DNA of 24,325 nucleotides, taken from positions 1-24,325 of the forward strand of contig CAKVCP010000022.1 in NCBI GenBank assembly GCA_934725735.1, written 5' to 3'. The notes beneath the pieces were generated by a model. The model did no database searches, was not told where the DNA came from, and saw only the letters and a list, made by a program, of their open reading frames with translations. Positions 15,230 to 22,428 of this stretch are shown piece by piece. Numbering within the stretch: the first letter of the stretch is position 1; every line of letters begins with the position of its first letter. A program made the translations under genes and the position numbers. This DNA is from an uncultured Thermoguttaceae bacterium (lineage in GTDB: Bacteria; Planctomycetota; Planctomycetia; Pirellulales; Thermoguttaceae).

Positions 15230-15265
15230 AAAAAAAAACGCGCGCTCCAGGCGGAACGCGCGTTT
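15230..15265 (-). terminator. Intrinsic terminator of the hydrolase gene
   Basis: On the - strand, AAACGCGCG followed by TTCC and GGAG pairs with CGCGCGTTT (plus-strand arms 15236-15248 and 15253-15265, one internal mismatch, four-base loop). A run of nine T follows (plus-strand A at 15230-15238). It begins 31 bases past the hydrolase stop. Confidence 0.88.
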
Positions 15266-15295
15266 GAGTTATGACGCTTTAGTTCGCTTAACGTC

Positions 15296-16150
15296 TCAGA
15301 AACCGATTGTTTGCATCCAGGCGTAGACGCGATTGAGCCAGTCGCCGACGTGGTTGTCGGTGGGATTGCCGCCGAACCCGTGGTTGACCTTGGCGTAAAT
15401 GTGCATTTCTGCGGGGATATTCATCGTGCGGAGCTTCTTGTAAACGAAGACGGAGCCCATGGGGGAGTAGACGTCGTCGTCGCCATGGATCAGGCACATG
15501 GGGGGCGTTTTTTCGTCGAAGGCGAAGTCGTCGACCATCTCGGAGTTGTTGCCTTTTCCGGCGTTAGGGCCGTCGGCGCCGTCTTCAAGAACGTACGCGG
15601 GATAGACGGGAACGGCAAAATTAACGTTGCAAGGGATCTTGTCGACGTCGTCGATCGGGTCGTAGGAGTTGGTGAGACTCGTCGTCGAGGACATGAGCGT
15701 CAGGTGCCCGCCGGCGGAGAATCCCATAATGCCGATCTTGTCGGGATTAATGCCAATTTCTTTAGCGCGAGAACGGACGACGCGAATCGTGCGTTGAGCG
15801 TCCTGCCACGCGGCCATATGCTTCGGAAGACCTTCGCGGCGCGGAACGCGATACTTCAAGACGACGACGGTGATTCCCTTCGAATTGAAATACTGGGCGA
15901 TTTTAACCCCTTCATGTTCATACGCGAGGCCTTGATACGCGCCGCCGGGGCAGACGATCATGCACGAGTCGCTCGTCTTCGTTTCAGGTTGCCAAATTTC
16001 ATAGGTCGGCTTGACCGCGTCGGCCTTCTCGCCCGGCGCGACGCCCGCCCAAACGTTATAGACGGCGGGTTCGGCGGCTTGACCGATTCCGCAGGCCGCG
16101 ACGACGACTGCGAACGCGAGGGTTAGCGCTGCGAAAAGATTTCGTTTCAT
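15296..16150 (-). CDS. Exported alpha/beta hydrolase (BD-FAE/acetylxylan-esterase-like)
   Basis: This 284-residue esterase-type hydrolase begins with an export signal (MKRNLFAALTLAFAVVVAAC, residues 1-20). VAAC could be a lipobox, giving a lipoprotein anchored at Cys20, or cleavage could follow GQA at 25. The alpha/beta core shows the oxyanion region VCPGGAYQGLAYEHEG at 66-81, the nucleophile elbow GFSAGG with Ser145, the acid Asp226 in HGDDDVYSP, and His257 in VNHGFG. This is the layout of small carbohydrate esterases that planctomycetes and other polysaccharide degraders export, often annotated as acetylxylan esterases. The actual substrate cannot be read here and no glycoside hydrolase is adjacent. 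TTAGGAG lies seven bases before the ATG. A terminator follows the gene, so it is probably monocistronic. Confidence 0.87.
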   Translation of the reverse strand: MKRNLFAALTLAFAVVVAACGIGQAAEPAVYNVWAGVAPGEKADAVKPTYEIWQPETKTSDSCMIVCPGGAYQGLAYEHEGVKIAQYFNSKGITVVVLKYRVPRREGLPKHMAAWQDAQRTIRVVRSRAKEIGINPDKIGIMGFSAGGHLTLMSSTTSLTNSYDPIDDVDKIPCNVNFAVPVYPAYVLEDGADGPNAGKGNNSEMVDDFAFDEKTPPMCLIHGDDDVYSPMGSVFVYKKLRTMNIPAEMHIYAKVNHGFGGNPTDNHVGDWLNRVYAWMQTIGF

Positions 16151-16208
16151 GGGAATTCTCCTAAGGTTAAGTATGACGAACGACGTCGACGCGACGCCGG
16201 TTTACGTT

Positions 16209-16240
16209 CGACGATTCTCTCTTAGTATAACAAATCGTCG
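16209..16240 (-). other. Inverted repeat between nfo and the hydrolase gene
   Basis: CGACGATT at 16209-16216 and AATCGTCG at 16233-16240 are a perfect eight-base inverted repeat with a 16-base spacer. It begins four bases past the nfo stop codon on the - strand, so it may mark the 3' end of the folP-nfo transcript, though it lacks a T-run. The spacer holds a TATACT on the - strand (plus-strand 16224-16229), a plausible -10 for the hydrolase gene without a good -35. The arms could therefore also be an operator. Confidence 0.4.
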
Positions 16241-16244
16241 CGCG

Positions 16245-17102
16245 TTATTCCATAAGGGAACGCAATCTTTGCAAATTTATTACGTCCCATTCTTGCCCGT
16301 CTTCCGTCGTTCCTTTGGGCGTTTCGAGGTACATAGGGAGCTCTTTGAAGCGCGGATCGTTCACGATGAAACGGAACGCGTCTTCGCCAAGCGCCCCCAT
16401 TCCGATATGCGCGTGGCGATCAAGATGCGACCCAAGTCCTTTCACTGCGTCGTTTAAGTGAAACGCTTTGAGACGCTCGAGCCCGATCGTCTTGTCAAAT
16501 TCTTCGAAGGCGCGTTCGTAGCCGTCGCGCGTCGCTATGTCGTATCCCGCGACAAAAGAGTGACACGTGTCGAAGCATACGCCGAAACGGTCGGGATGAT
16601 CCGACGCGCGGATGATCGACGCGATCTCTTCGAAGGTCGAGCCAAGGTACGAACCTTGTCCCGCCGTCGTTTCGATCAACACCGTCGTCTTATTCTCCGG
16701 AATCGCCTCAAAGATGCGGTCGAAGCTTTGCGCCGCGCGTGAAAGCGCCGACTCGCGCGCGTCGTCCTTCGCTGAACCTGGGTGCATGACGACCCAAGGG
16801 ATCCCGAGCGCCGCCGCGCGTTCAAGTTCTTCCGTAAACGCCTTGATCGACTTTTCCAAAAGCTCGGGATTCGCCGACGCGATATTGATCAGATAAGAGT
16901 CGTGGATTAAAGGACGCGAGATCCCCGTTTCCGCGAGCGCGCGTTGGAATTTCTCCGCCGCCGACGCTAAAATCGGTTTCGCGATCCAGCGCGACGCGTT
17001 CGCCGAGAATATTTGGATGCAGTCAAATCCGTTCGCCTTCACCTTTTTTACCGCGGCGTCGAAACCGCCCGAAATTGATTCATGGACTCCAAAATATGGC
17101 AT
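16245..17102 (-). CDS. nfo: Deoxyribonuclease IV (AP endonuclease, Nfo)
   Basis: Endonuclease IV cuts DNA 5' of abasic sites and removes 3'-blocking groups in base-excision repair, using three zinc ions. The 285-residue product has the normal length. All nine metal ligands can be seen in family context: His67 (LIHDSYLINIA), His107 (VVMHPGS), Glu144 (LIETTAGQG), Asp178 and His181 (FDTCHSF), His215 (FHLND), Asp228 and His230 (HLDRHAHIG) and Glu260 (LETPKG). It starts 12 bases after the stop of the metallophosphoesterase gene, with AGAAAGG as ribosome site, and is the last gene of the folP-led operon. An inverted repeat follows the stop. Nothing suggests loss of function. Confidence 0.97.
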   Translation of the reverse strand: MPYFGVHESISGGFDAAVKKVKANGFDCIQIFSANASRWIAKPILASAAEKFQRALAETGISRPLIHDSYLINIASANPELLEKSIKAFTEELERAAALGIPWVVMHPGSAKDDARESALSRAAQSFDRIFEAIPENKTTVLIETTAGQGSYLGSTFEEIASIIRASDHPDRFGVCFDTCHSFVAGYDIATRDGYERAFEEFDKTIGLERLKAFHLNDAVKGLGSHLDRHAHIGMGALGEDAFRFIVNDPRFKELPMYLETPKGTTEDGQEWDVINLQRLRSLME

Positions 17103-17114
17103 AAAACCGCCTTT

Positions 17115-18041
17115 CTAGCGTTGGCAAATATCTTTACGCGATCTAAGCGCGCATAAAACAAGTTCCGGTCTATTAAAAAGTCGCGTTGGGATCACGCTCG
17201 AACCAAGCCCGCGCGAGACTATCTCGCGCGTCTTCTCCATCTCGTGAATCCCCGCCGTATACCGCGGAAACCAACCTTGACCGGGCGCGAAAAGTCCTTC
17301 CGGACAAAGTAACGGAAAACGAAACTGCCCCCCGTGCGCGTGCCCGCTGAAGACGAGATCATATCCCCGCGCGGCGTAACGCGCTATCCCTTCCGGGCGA
17401 TGCGCAAGGAGAATCTCAAAACGCGTCCTATCGCGCGTCCCCTCCAGCGCGTCGAGCCTCGCGTCGACTCCCTCGAAAAAATCTTCCTCGCAAGGCGGAT
17501 CCGCGACCCCGTAAAGCCGAATCCTGTCGTCTCTGTCCGCGTCCCCGCGCGGCGAGAGTTCGCAGACCTTTCCGTCGAGAAAGATCGCCCCGCTTGCCTC
17601 GACGAGCGCCAGCGCTTTCCCCGCGCTCGCGTAATCGAGATTCGATTCGTGGTTACCCGTGATATAGTATACGGTCGCGATCTCTTTCGCGCGTTCGAGA
17701 AACTCGCGCGCTTCGACGTCGTTCGGATGGCGTTCGTCGAAGAGGTCGCCGGTGACGAGGATCGCGTCGGGGCGCGACTCTTGCAGCGCGGCAAGGAGCG
17801 GCTCGTTTCGCGGTTCGAAGAGCTTTCCGTGCAAATCGGAGACTTGCGCGAGGAGATAGCCGTCGAAGGACGAGGGGATCTTCGCGTCGGCGATTTCGTA
17901 GCGCGCGATTTGAATCGCGTTGTTGGCGCGAAAGAAGAGGCGTTCGAGGACGCCGAGCCTTTTAAATACGGCTTCTGCGGCAATGCGTTTTCGCGAGAGT
18001 TTTTTGCGCGAGTATCGAGTCGTCGGAGGGGCGTTCGTCAT
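17115..18041 (-). CDS. YkuE/YaeI-type calcineurin-like metallophosphoesterase
   Basis: This 308-residue protein has the complete dinuclear-metal phosphoesterase set: DLH at 69-71, GDLFDE at 98-103, GNHE at 129-132, His214 (LLAHRP) and GHAHGGQ at 233-239. The SDLHG and GHAHGGQFRFP signatures place it near YkuE/YaeI proteins, some of which hydrolyse lipid-linked or nucleotide diphosphate substrates such as UDP-2,3-diacylglucosamine. Typical members have an N-terminal membrane helix or Tat signal. This one instead has a basic N-terminus (RYSRKKLSRKRIAAEAVFKRLG) and no obvious signal, so it looks cytoplasmic or peripherally membrane-bound. It lies between the RNase HII-like gene (27-base gap) and nfo (12-base gap). 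The substrate is unknown; a nucleic-acid substrate would suit the context but has no direct support. Confidence 0.88.
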   Translation of the reverse strand: MTNAPPTTRYSRKKLSRKRIAAEAVFKRLGVLERLFFRANNAIQIARYEIADAKIPSSFDGYLLAQVSDLHGKLFEPRNEPLLAALQESRPDAILVTGDLFDERHPNDVEAREFLERAKEIATVYYITGNHESNLDYASAGKALALVEASGAIFLDGKVCELSPRGDADRDDRIRLYGVADPPCEEDFFEGVDARLDALEGTRDRTRFEILLAHRPEGIARYAARGYDLVFSGHAHGGQFRFPLLCPEGLFAPGQGWFPRYTAGIHEMEKTREIVSRGLGSSVIPTRLFNRPELVLCALRSRKDICQR

Positions 18042-18068
18042 GATCGGCGTTCTTTGTCGCGGGATGGA

Positions 18069-19172
18069 TTATTTTCGTCGCCAGAAGAGGTCGTCGCGTA
18101 TTTCGAGGGTGCGCCGCGCGTCTTCCGTTTCCTCTCGAAAACGCGCCGCGTCGACGGGGTAGCCTGCGGTTTCGCGCAGCTCTCGAGGCGCGACGGCGCG
18201 ACTCCAGAAGTCGTTGAAGAGGCGCATCGAGAGTTCGCGCAAGTATTTCGCGACGATCGACGCAAGCGCGGTCGGCGCGTTCTTTTCCCCCTTCGCCGTG
18301 AATCGTACCTCCAACTCGACGCGACGCGGGAAGGAGAGGAACGCCCCCGCGCGGTCGATTCCCCCCGACGCGGAGAGACGGTAGACGCTTGCGTCGCGCC
18401 CTTCGCGCAAAATCTTGACGTCGTCGCATTGAAAGCGATTTTTCAGCGTCGCGGCGTACCGCGCGGAGCCGCCGAGCTTGTCGCATAGGACGAGCGCGCG
18501 ATCGGGCGCGGCGTCTCCTAACGCTTGGAACGTGCGGTTGAGGGATTCGACGACAAGGGACGTCGTAATCTCCGCGATGATCGCGCTCTTGAGGCCGAGG
18601 CGATCGTCGAGGGCGTTGAATTCGCGCGGTTGGACGCGTCGCGCGGCGAGCAGAAGGAGGCGCGTTTCGGACGCGTCGAGGCGTCGGCGAACCGCTTCGA
18701 CAGACTCCTCGAGCGGTTCTCGGAGCGTCTTGGAATCGCTCGGAAGCGCGAGATTTGCGTCGACTTCCCACGGCGGGAGGGAATCGGACGCGTCCGCCTG
18801 GAGGCGTTCGAGGAGCGTTCGAAAATCGGGAGCGTCGATCCCCGCGAGGGTTTGCGCGATCATGAACGGACGTTCGAGAGTCGCAAGGGCGCGAGTCGCC
18901 CCGAAAAGCTTCTTCGAGTCGACGAGGGGAAAGACGCTCTTGCGATTCCCCGCGAAAGGACTCAGCGCGTCGTTGAGCGCGTCGGGAAAGAAGTCCGTCG
19001 CGCGCGTCGACGCGTCGGGAAGGAACGCCAGGAGGGAGCCGTCTGGCGCGTCCTCCGGGGTCGACGCGGGACGATTCGGCGCAAGCCAGCACGACGCGCC
19101 GACCGTAAGGGGGCCGAGATTGGGTCCGTATCCCGCTTCGTCGGTACCCAGAATGAGGATCGGCGCCGTCAT
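18069..19172 (-). CDS. Divergent RNase HII/HIII-like protein with expanded middle
   Basis: This 367-residue protein looks like a type-2 RNase H with inserts. The N-terminal GTDEAGYGPNLGPLTVGA (9-26) matches the catalytic DEAG motif of RNase HII. LVDSKKL (83-89) matches the DSKKL motif, and TALASIVAKYLRELSM (301-316) followed by GYPVDAARF (337-345) matches the conserved C-terminal ASIIAK and GYPT region. Candidate catalytic acids are Asp11, Glu12, Asp231 (VLCDKLG) and Glu296 (KGEKNAP). The last is Glu where RNase HII normally has Asp, as in the DEDE set of RNase HIII. Ordinary RNase HII is ~200 residues. Here about 30 residues are added after motif 1 and over 100 between DSKKL and the third acid. 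No HIII-type N-terminal domain is present. It overlaps folP by ATGA. It may excise ribonucleotides from DNA, but activity is unproven. Confidence 0.75.
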   Translation of the reverse strand: MTAPILILGTDEAGYGPNLGPLTVGASCWLAPNRPASTPEDAPDGSLLAFLPDASTRATDFFPDALNDALSPFAGNRKSVFPLVDSKKLFGATRALATLERPFMIAQTLAGIDAPDFRTLLERLQADASDSLPPWEVDANLALPSDSKTLREPLEESVEAVRRRLDASETRLLLLAARRVQPREFNALDDRLGLKSAIIAEITTSLVVESLNRTFQALGDAAPDRALVLCDKLGGSARYAATLKNRFQCDDVKILREGRDASVYRLSASGGIDRAGAFLSFPRRVELEVRFTAKGEKNAPTALASIVAKYLRELSMRLFNDFWSRAVAPRELRETAGYPVDAARFREETEDARRTLEIRDDLFWRRK

Positions 19173-20161
19173 TCTAGAATGTCGGCGTTTTCTAGCGGAT
19201 CGTTGTAGGTCAACGCGGCGACGCGCAGCGCGAGGGCGGTTCCGGGCACGTCGTGAACGCGCAGAACTTCGACGCCCTTCGTCGCGAGGATCGCGCTCAA
19301 AACGCCGGTCTCAAAATCGAGGGTCGCGCGGTCGGGAAGCGCGTTTTCCGGCGCGATTCCGCACTCTTCGCGATAGCGTCGCGCGTTTTCGCGCAGCATC
19401 GATTTGCGCGAGTACCCGTAAAGAACCGGCCCCCCCAAGCGTCGAAAATATTCCGAACGCATCGCGAGTTCCCAGTTCTGCTCGAAGGTTTTGCCGAATC
19501 CGAGCCCAGGGTCGTAGCAGATCTTATACTCGTCGACGCCCGCGCTGAGGAACGCGTCGCGGCGTCGTTCGAGGAAGGCGCAAACCTCTTCGACAACCCC
19601 GAGGGGATATTCTATTTGACCGGTTTGCATCGTTTTTGGGGCGCCCTTCATGTGCATGAGGACGACGGTGGCGCCGTATTTGGCGACGACCTCGGCCATC
19701 TCCTCGCGGAACCCTTCTTCATTTTCGTCGGCGAATCGTTTTTCCGACTCGATATATCGTCCGGCGGCGACGTCGTTGACGATCTCCGCGCCTTCTTCCA
19801 GTGCGGCGGCGGCGACCGACGGGCGGTACGTATCGACGGAGATCGGGGCGTCGACTGCGCGGCGCAGCGCTTTTACGACGGGAATCACGCGGCGCATCTC
19901 TTCCGCCTCTTCGATCGGATCCGTGCCGGGGCGCGTGCTTTCTCCGCCGACGTCGAGAATCGCGGCCCCGTCGCGCAGCGCCTTCTTCGCCGCGTCGACG
20001 ACCGCGTCAAGATCGACTTCGAACGCGCCGACTTGCGATTCGCGGAATCGACCGCCGTCGGAAAAACTGTCGGGAGTGACGTTGAGAATCGCCATGATTG
20101 CCGGTTGGGCGTAGTCGAGCGTCGTTGTTCGCAGACTCCAGGGAGAAAATCGACAACTCAT
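19169..20161 (-). CDS. folP: Dihydropteroate synthase
   Basis: FolP condenses 6-hydroxymethyl-dihydropterin diphosphate with p-aminobenzoate to dihydropteroate in folate synthesis and is the sulfonamide target. The 330-residue TIM-barrel protein shows MAILNVTPDSFSDGG at 23-37, ILDVGGESTRPGT at 68-80, ISVDTY at 107-112, IVNDVAAG at 127-134, VVLMHMKGAPKTMQ at 166-179, YDPGLGFGKT at 216-225, GYSRKSML at 249-256 and RVHDV at 301-305. It is longer than the typical ~280 residues because of an N-terminal extension and an extra helix at about 135-158. AAGGAG lies ten bases before the ATG. It is the first gene of a - strand operon and overlaps the RNase HII-like gene by four bases. A promoter candidate lies about 90 bases upstream. 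Confidence 0.96.
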   Translation of the reverse strand: MSCRFSPWSLRTTTLDYAQPAIMAILNVTPDSFSDGGRFRESQVGAFEVDLDAVVDAAKKALRDGAAILDVGGESTRPGTDPIEEAEEMRRVIPVVKALRRAVDAPISVDTYRPSVAAAALEEGAEIVNDVAAGRYIESEKRFADENEEGFREEMAEVVAKYGATVVLMHMKGAPKTMQTGQIEYPLGVVEEVCAFLERRRDAFLSAGVDEYKICYDPGLGFGKTFEQNWELAMRSEYFRRLGGPVLYGYSRKSMLRENARRYREECGIAPENALPDRATLDFETGVLSAILATKGVEVLRVHDVPGTALALRVAALTYNDPLENADILE

Positions 20162-20228
20162 CGGTAGAGAACTCCTTATAAGATCGCCGCGCGTTTTGCG
20201 CGAAGTTTGAGATCGTTTCTTAACGGTT

Positions 20229-20262
20229 ATTCTAAAGAATAGCGACGCATATTCAAGCGACG
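20229..20262 (-). promoter_or_regulatory. folP: Candidate folP promoter
   Basis: On the - strand, CGTCGCTTGAATA (plus-strand 20250-20262) contains a -35-like TTGAAT, followed after 16 bases by TAGAAT (plus-strand 20229-20234), five of six matches to the -10 consensus. The 13-mer is identical to the one upstream of HU. The -10 is also part of an inverted repeat, TATTCT-AA-AGAATA at 20228-20241 or one base to the right. Confidence 0.5.
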
Positions 20263-20315
20263 AAATTCAAAGAAAAAGGACGTTCGTCACGCGTGGAGAA
20301 GGCGTGGGAACGTCC
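20262..20315 (-). terminator. Intrinsic terminator of the Tat phosphoesterase gene
   Basis: On the - strand, GGACGTTC pairs with GAACGTCC (plus-strand arms 20278-20285 and 20308-20315), with an inner CACGC/GCGTG pairing (20288-20292 and 20302-20306). It is followed by TTTTTCTTTGAATTT (plus-strand about 20263-20277). It lies 27 bases after the stop codon. Confidence 0.88.
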
Positions 20316-20342
20316 AAAATTTAGAGGGAAGGTCGGACCGCT

Positions 20343-22334
20343 TTATTTAGCCGCGAGCTTCGCGATCTGGCCAGCCGACAGAGGCCATGAGTAGACCTTT
20401 GCGAAGGCGACGCGCCCCTTGAAAGAGCGGCGTTTATGGCCACCCGGCTCGACGTCGGCGCCGACCGTATACGCGGAGACGACGTGATGCGGGAAGCGCG
20501 TCAACGCGCCCGGCGCTTCGGTTCGCGCGACTTCTTCGCCGTTGACGTAGAGAATAGCAAATTGCTCGTTGTAGACCGCCGCGACGTCGATCCACTTTCC
20601 GAACGAGATCGGCGCTCCGATCGATTGGTATTCGCCGTCGTTGACGCTGAAGCGGAAGAAGACGGTCTTCTCCTGCGCGTTGACGCACAGTTCCGCGCCT
20701 TTGGGGTTCGTATCTCCAAGGAGGGCGCAGAATGGGTCGGATTCTTCCGTCTTTTCGAACGCCTTGAATCGCGCGACGAAGGTTCCGCGATAGAGTCGCC
20801 GCGCGTTGATCGGCTTCCCGTGGGCGACGGCGACGCTCTTGCGTCCGTCGAGTTCGAGAACGCAGGCGTCGAGCTCTTCGTCGACGACCGTTCGAGGGGA
20901 ACCGAAATATTGGCATGGAATCGGCGCGGGGGACGCGGGGGCGGCTTGGTCGGTCAAGCGCCCTTCGAGGATCGAGAGGTCGAGAACGTCGGGTTCGCCT
21001 TGGGCGCCGATCGGACGCGCGGGGGGAACTTCGAAGAAACATTCCGCCGACTTGGAGGAGAAGCGCTGATAGCAGTTGATCGGCGTAATGAGCGCTCGAT
21101 ATGTTTTTCCTGGGGCGAGGCCGTCGATGTTGACATAGGCGTCCGACGGAATAGGACGTTCGTAATATTGTCCGTGAAAGTACTGGGGGTCGTAATATTT
21201 TGACGGTATCTCGGAATGTTCCGAAATCTGCGCCATGTATCCGAAGGGAGCGGAGCGGAAGGTCGCTTGGGGGAAGCGGAGTCGCGCGCCGTCGTCGAAT
21301 GTCTCGACGACTTCGACGATCGGTTTGTTGCGGCGCCAATCCCAGTCGGCCTCTTCCGTCTCGAAGTATCGCGCGTCGGAGTAGGGGCGCGGAGCGTCGG
21401 GGCCGGGAGCGGCGAGTTCGTAGCAGAATTCGTAGAATTGATTCTGCGCGACGTTCATCGGAGTGATGAGCGACGAATTGTCCGCGCGAACTTCGAGTAA
21501 ATAACACTCTCCGTAGTTGAGCCCGTCCGATTCGTAGGAGTAGAAGTATTTGTCCTCATGACAGATATAGGACATGGAACTCGTTTGTAGCGCGGTGAAG
21601 GAACCCTGCCAAATGCTGCGCGGATCGGTGATCGGAAAGTGAGTGTGTCCGGAGAAGTCCACGACCTGCGGGTATCCTTGCAAGAGGTCGTAGAGGTCGT
21701 CGACTCCCCAGTTGTCGGGGGCGCGCCCGCCGGTGACGGTTCCGGTGATCGGCAGGTGCTGGAAGACGAAGATCGGTTTCAACGGGTCGGCGTCGCGCGC
21801 GGCTTTGAGCTCCTTTTCGAGCCATCCGAGGGCGTATCGATACGAGCCGTTGAGGCACGAGCCGTCGGCGAGGGAGAGGGCGATGAACTGCGCGCCGTTG
21901 ACTTCGTAACGCGCGTTGGGATTAACGCCCATAATTCGCGTCCAGCGCGCCGTATCGCCGCCGTAAAATTCGTGATTCCCCATGCACAAGAGAGGCTGCG
22001 TGCCGGGGCGCAGAGCGGCGTCCATCGTCTCCTTAAAGAGGGTGAGTTGTTCTTCCGAACCGACGTTGGACATATCCCCCGCGACGACAAGGGCGTCGAA
22101 TCCCTTGTACGCCTGCTTCTCGGAATAGTCGTAAACGAATTGTATGGCGCGTTTGAAGCGTTCGGGCTCGGGATCGTGTCGTCCGCCTTCGAAGTGAACG
22201 TCGCTCATGACGAGCGCGCGCAAGACGACGGGATTCTTGGGGGATTGGGCGAAAGCGCGCGGAACGAGCGCGAGAGAGAACGCGGCGGCTCCCGCTTGCA
22301 GGAAACGGCGACGCGACAACGCGTGTTGCGGCAT
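20343..22334 (-). CDS. Tat-exported metallophosphoesterase with FN3-like and LamG-like domains
   Basis: This 663-residue protein starts with a twin-arginine signal (SRRRFLQ at 7-13, hydrophobic stretch, AFA before Gln30), so it is exported folded, probably with metals already bound. The calcineurin-like domain has all metal motifs: SDVHF with Asp45 and His47, AGDMSN with Asp87, MGNHEFYGG with Asn120 and His121, FQHLP with His193, and GHTHFP with His230 and His232. A beta-rich FN3-like part follows (about 335-437, with LAPGKTYRALITPIN). A concanavalin A/LamG-like domain (about 490-660) has FGKWIDVAAVYNE, LYVNGEEVARTE and GRVAFAKVYSW. Such LamG-like domains often bind glycans. The substrate could be a phosphoester or nucleotide outside the cytoplasm. 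A paralogue lies directly upstream. The start follows AAGGAAC. Confidence 0.92.
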   Translation of the reverse strand: MPQHALSRRRFLQAGAAAFSLALVPRAFAQSPKNPVVLRALVMSDVHFEGGRHDPEPERFKRAIQFVYDYSEKQAYKGFDALVVAGDMSNVGSEEQLTLFKETMDAALRPGTQPLLCMGNHEFYGGDTARWTRIMGVNPNARYEVNGAQFIALSLADGSCLNGSYRYALGWLEKELKAARDADPLKPIFVFQHLPITGTVTGGRAPDNWGVDDLYDLLQGYPQVVDFSGHTHFPITDPRSIWQGSFTALQTSSMSYICHEDKYFYSYESDGLNYGECYLLEVRADNSSLITPMNVAQNQFYEFCYELAAPGPDAPRPYSDARYFETEEADWDWRRNKPIVEVVETFDDGARLRFPQATFRSAPFGYMAQISEHSEIPSKYYDPQYFHGQYYERPIPSDAYVNIDGLAPGKTYRALITPINCYQRFSSKSAECFFEVPPARPIGAQGEPDVLDLSILEGRLTDQAAPASPAPIPCQYFGSPRTVVDEELDACVLELDGRKSVAVAHGKPINARRLYRGTFVARFKAFEKTEESDPFCALLGDTNPKGAELCVNAQEKTVFFRFSVNDGEYQSIGAPISFGKWIDVAAVYNEQFAILYVNGEEVARTEAPGALTRFPHHVVSAYTVGADVEPGGHKRRSFKGRVAFAKVYSWPLSAGQIAKLAAK

Positions 22335-22369
22335 GGAGATGTTCCTTATTTCATTTCTTGGGGTGAGGG

Positions 22370-22417
22370 GATAAAGAAAAGGGCGATCCGACCTCGCCGC
22401 TGACGAGACCGGATCGC
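22370..22417 (-). terminator. Probable terminator of the second phosphoesterase gene
   Basis: On the - strand, GCGATCCG pairs with CGGATCGC (plus-strand arms 22383-22390 and 22410-22417), with an inner CTCG/CGAG helix and a 2x2 internal loop. The T-rich CCCTTTTCTTTAT follows. It lies 12 bases after the stop at 22429. The T-tract is interrupted, so some read-through into the downstream gene is possible. Confidence 0.7.
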
Positions 22418-22428
22418 GTCGCGCTTCG

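Noticed and set aside
14815..15230. The AT-rich island as a replication origin
   Set aside because: No cluster of DnaA-box-like TTATCCACA sites was seen, and the flanking genes are not those usually next to an origin. The HU gene alone is not enough.
15106..15267. A 53-codon + strand reading frame in the AT-rich island, starting ATGACGGGC
   Set aside because: An AAGGA lies upstream, but the frame runs through the terminator hairpin and poly-A tract of the hydrolase gene and the product has no sensible composition. A real small gene cannot be fully excluded.
15311..16126. A 271-codon + strand open frame opposite the exported hydrolase
   Set aside because: The - strand gene has a signal peptide, catalytic triad, ribosome site and terminator. 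The + strand frame has none.
17334..18488. A 384-codon + strand open frame over the metallophosphoesterase and RNase HII-like genes
   Set aside because: It crosses two well-supported - strand genes and their intergenic gap. The product is Arg/Glu-rich with no recognisable motif, as expected of a shadow frame.
19253..20167. A 304-codon + strand open frame opposite folP
   Set aside because: It lies opposite a complete dihydropteroate synthase with no credible ribosome site or motif.
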